From: an uncultured Alphaproteobacteria bacterium
Lineage (GTDB): Bacteria > Pseudomonadota > Alphaproteobacteria > Sphingomonadales > Sphingomonadaceae
Length of the DNA: 6,298 nt
Assembly: GCA_903939555.1 (NCBI GenBank)
Contig: CAJAHV010000311.1
Location: 1-6,298, forward strand
Direction: 5' to 3'
Notes under the pieces: model-generated
Told to the model about the DNA's origin: nothing
Database searches by the model: none
Seen by the model: only the letters and a program-made list of their open reading frames with translations
Part shown: in pieces, positions 6,298 to 6,298 of the stretch
How the letters are laid out: each line of letters starts with the position of its first letter
Position numbering within the stretch: the stretch's first letter is position 1
Program-made: the position numbers and the translations under genes

Positions 6298-6298
6298 C

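Overview
The window is a fragment of a high-GC bacterial chromosome. It is filled almost without gap by one tightly packed set of genes, all on the minus strand and so read from right to left. Protein features (AddAB rather than RecBCD, an AmgK-type kinase with an RDYHADNL loop, and a sugar nucleotidyltransferase with NADN and ETGGG motifs) and the gene order point to an alphaproteobacterium, probably of the order Sphingomonadales. The lineage is an inference from family resemblance; there is no rRNA gene or other direct marker.

In order of transcription, the layout is as follows. (1) At 6275-6298 there are only 24 bases before the first gene, almost all pyrimidine on the coding strand. (2) 6274-5297 encodes an aminoglycoside-phosphotransferase-fold kinase resembling AmgK, the anomeric MurNAc/GlcNAc kinase. 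(3) 5300-4527 encodes a sugar-1-phosphate nucleotidyltransferase resembling MurU; its start overlaps the kinase stop by an ATGA. (4) 4540-1424 encodes AddB, which probably starts at a TTG inside the 3' end of the nucleotidyltransferase gene. Its first ~39 residues include an in-frame 21-bp tandem repeat coding for Pro-rich heptapeptides. (5) 1427-1 encodes the first 475 residues of AddA, again coupled by an ATGA overlap; the gene leaves the window at its left edge.

Two functions appear to share one transcript. AmgK and MurU together salvage cell-wall amino sugar: MurNAc to MurNAc-1-phosphate to UDP-MurNAc, bypassing de novo synthesis and fosfomycin-sensitive MurA. AddA and AddB form the helicase-nuclease that resects double-strand breaks for RecA. 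From recollection of related alphaproteobacterial genomes, tsaE is expected upstream of the kinase and trxA downstream of addA, but neither lies inside the window.

No internal promoter, terminator, RNA gene, mobile element or CRISPR array was seen, and no intergenic stretch is long enough to hold one. No new biological system is evident. The most distinctive items are the tandem-repeat extension at the AddB N-terminus with its non-ATG start, the AddB lacking both an N-terminal Walker A and Fe-S cysteines, and the homopurine/homopyrimidine tract where a ribosome binding site for the kinase gene would be expected.
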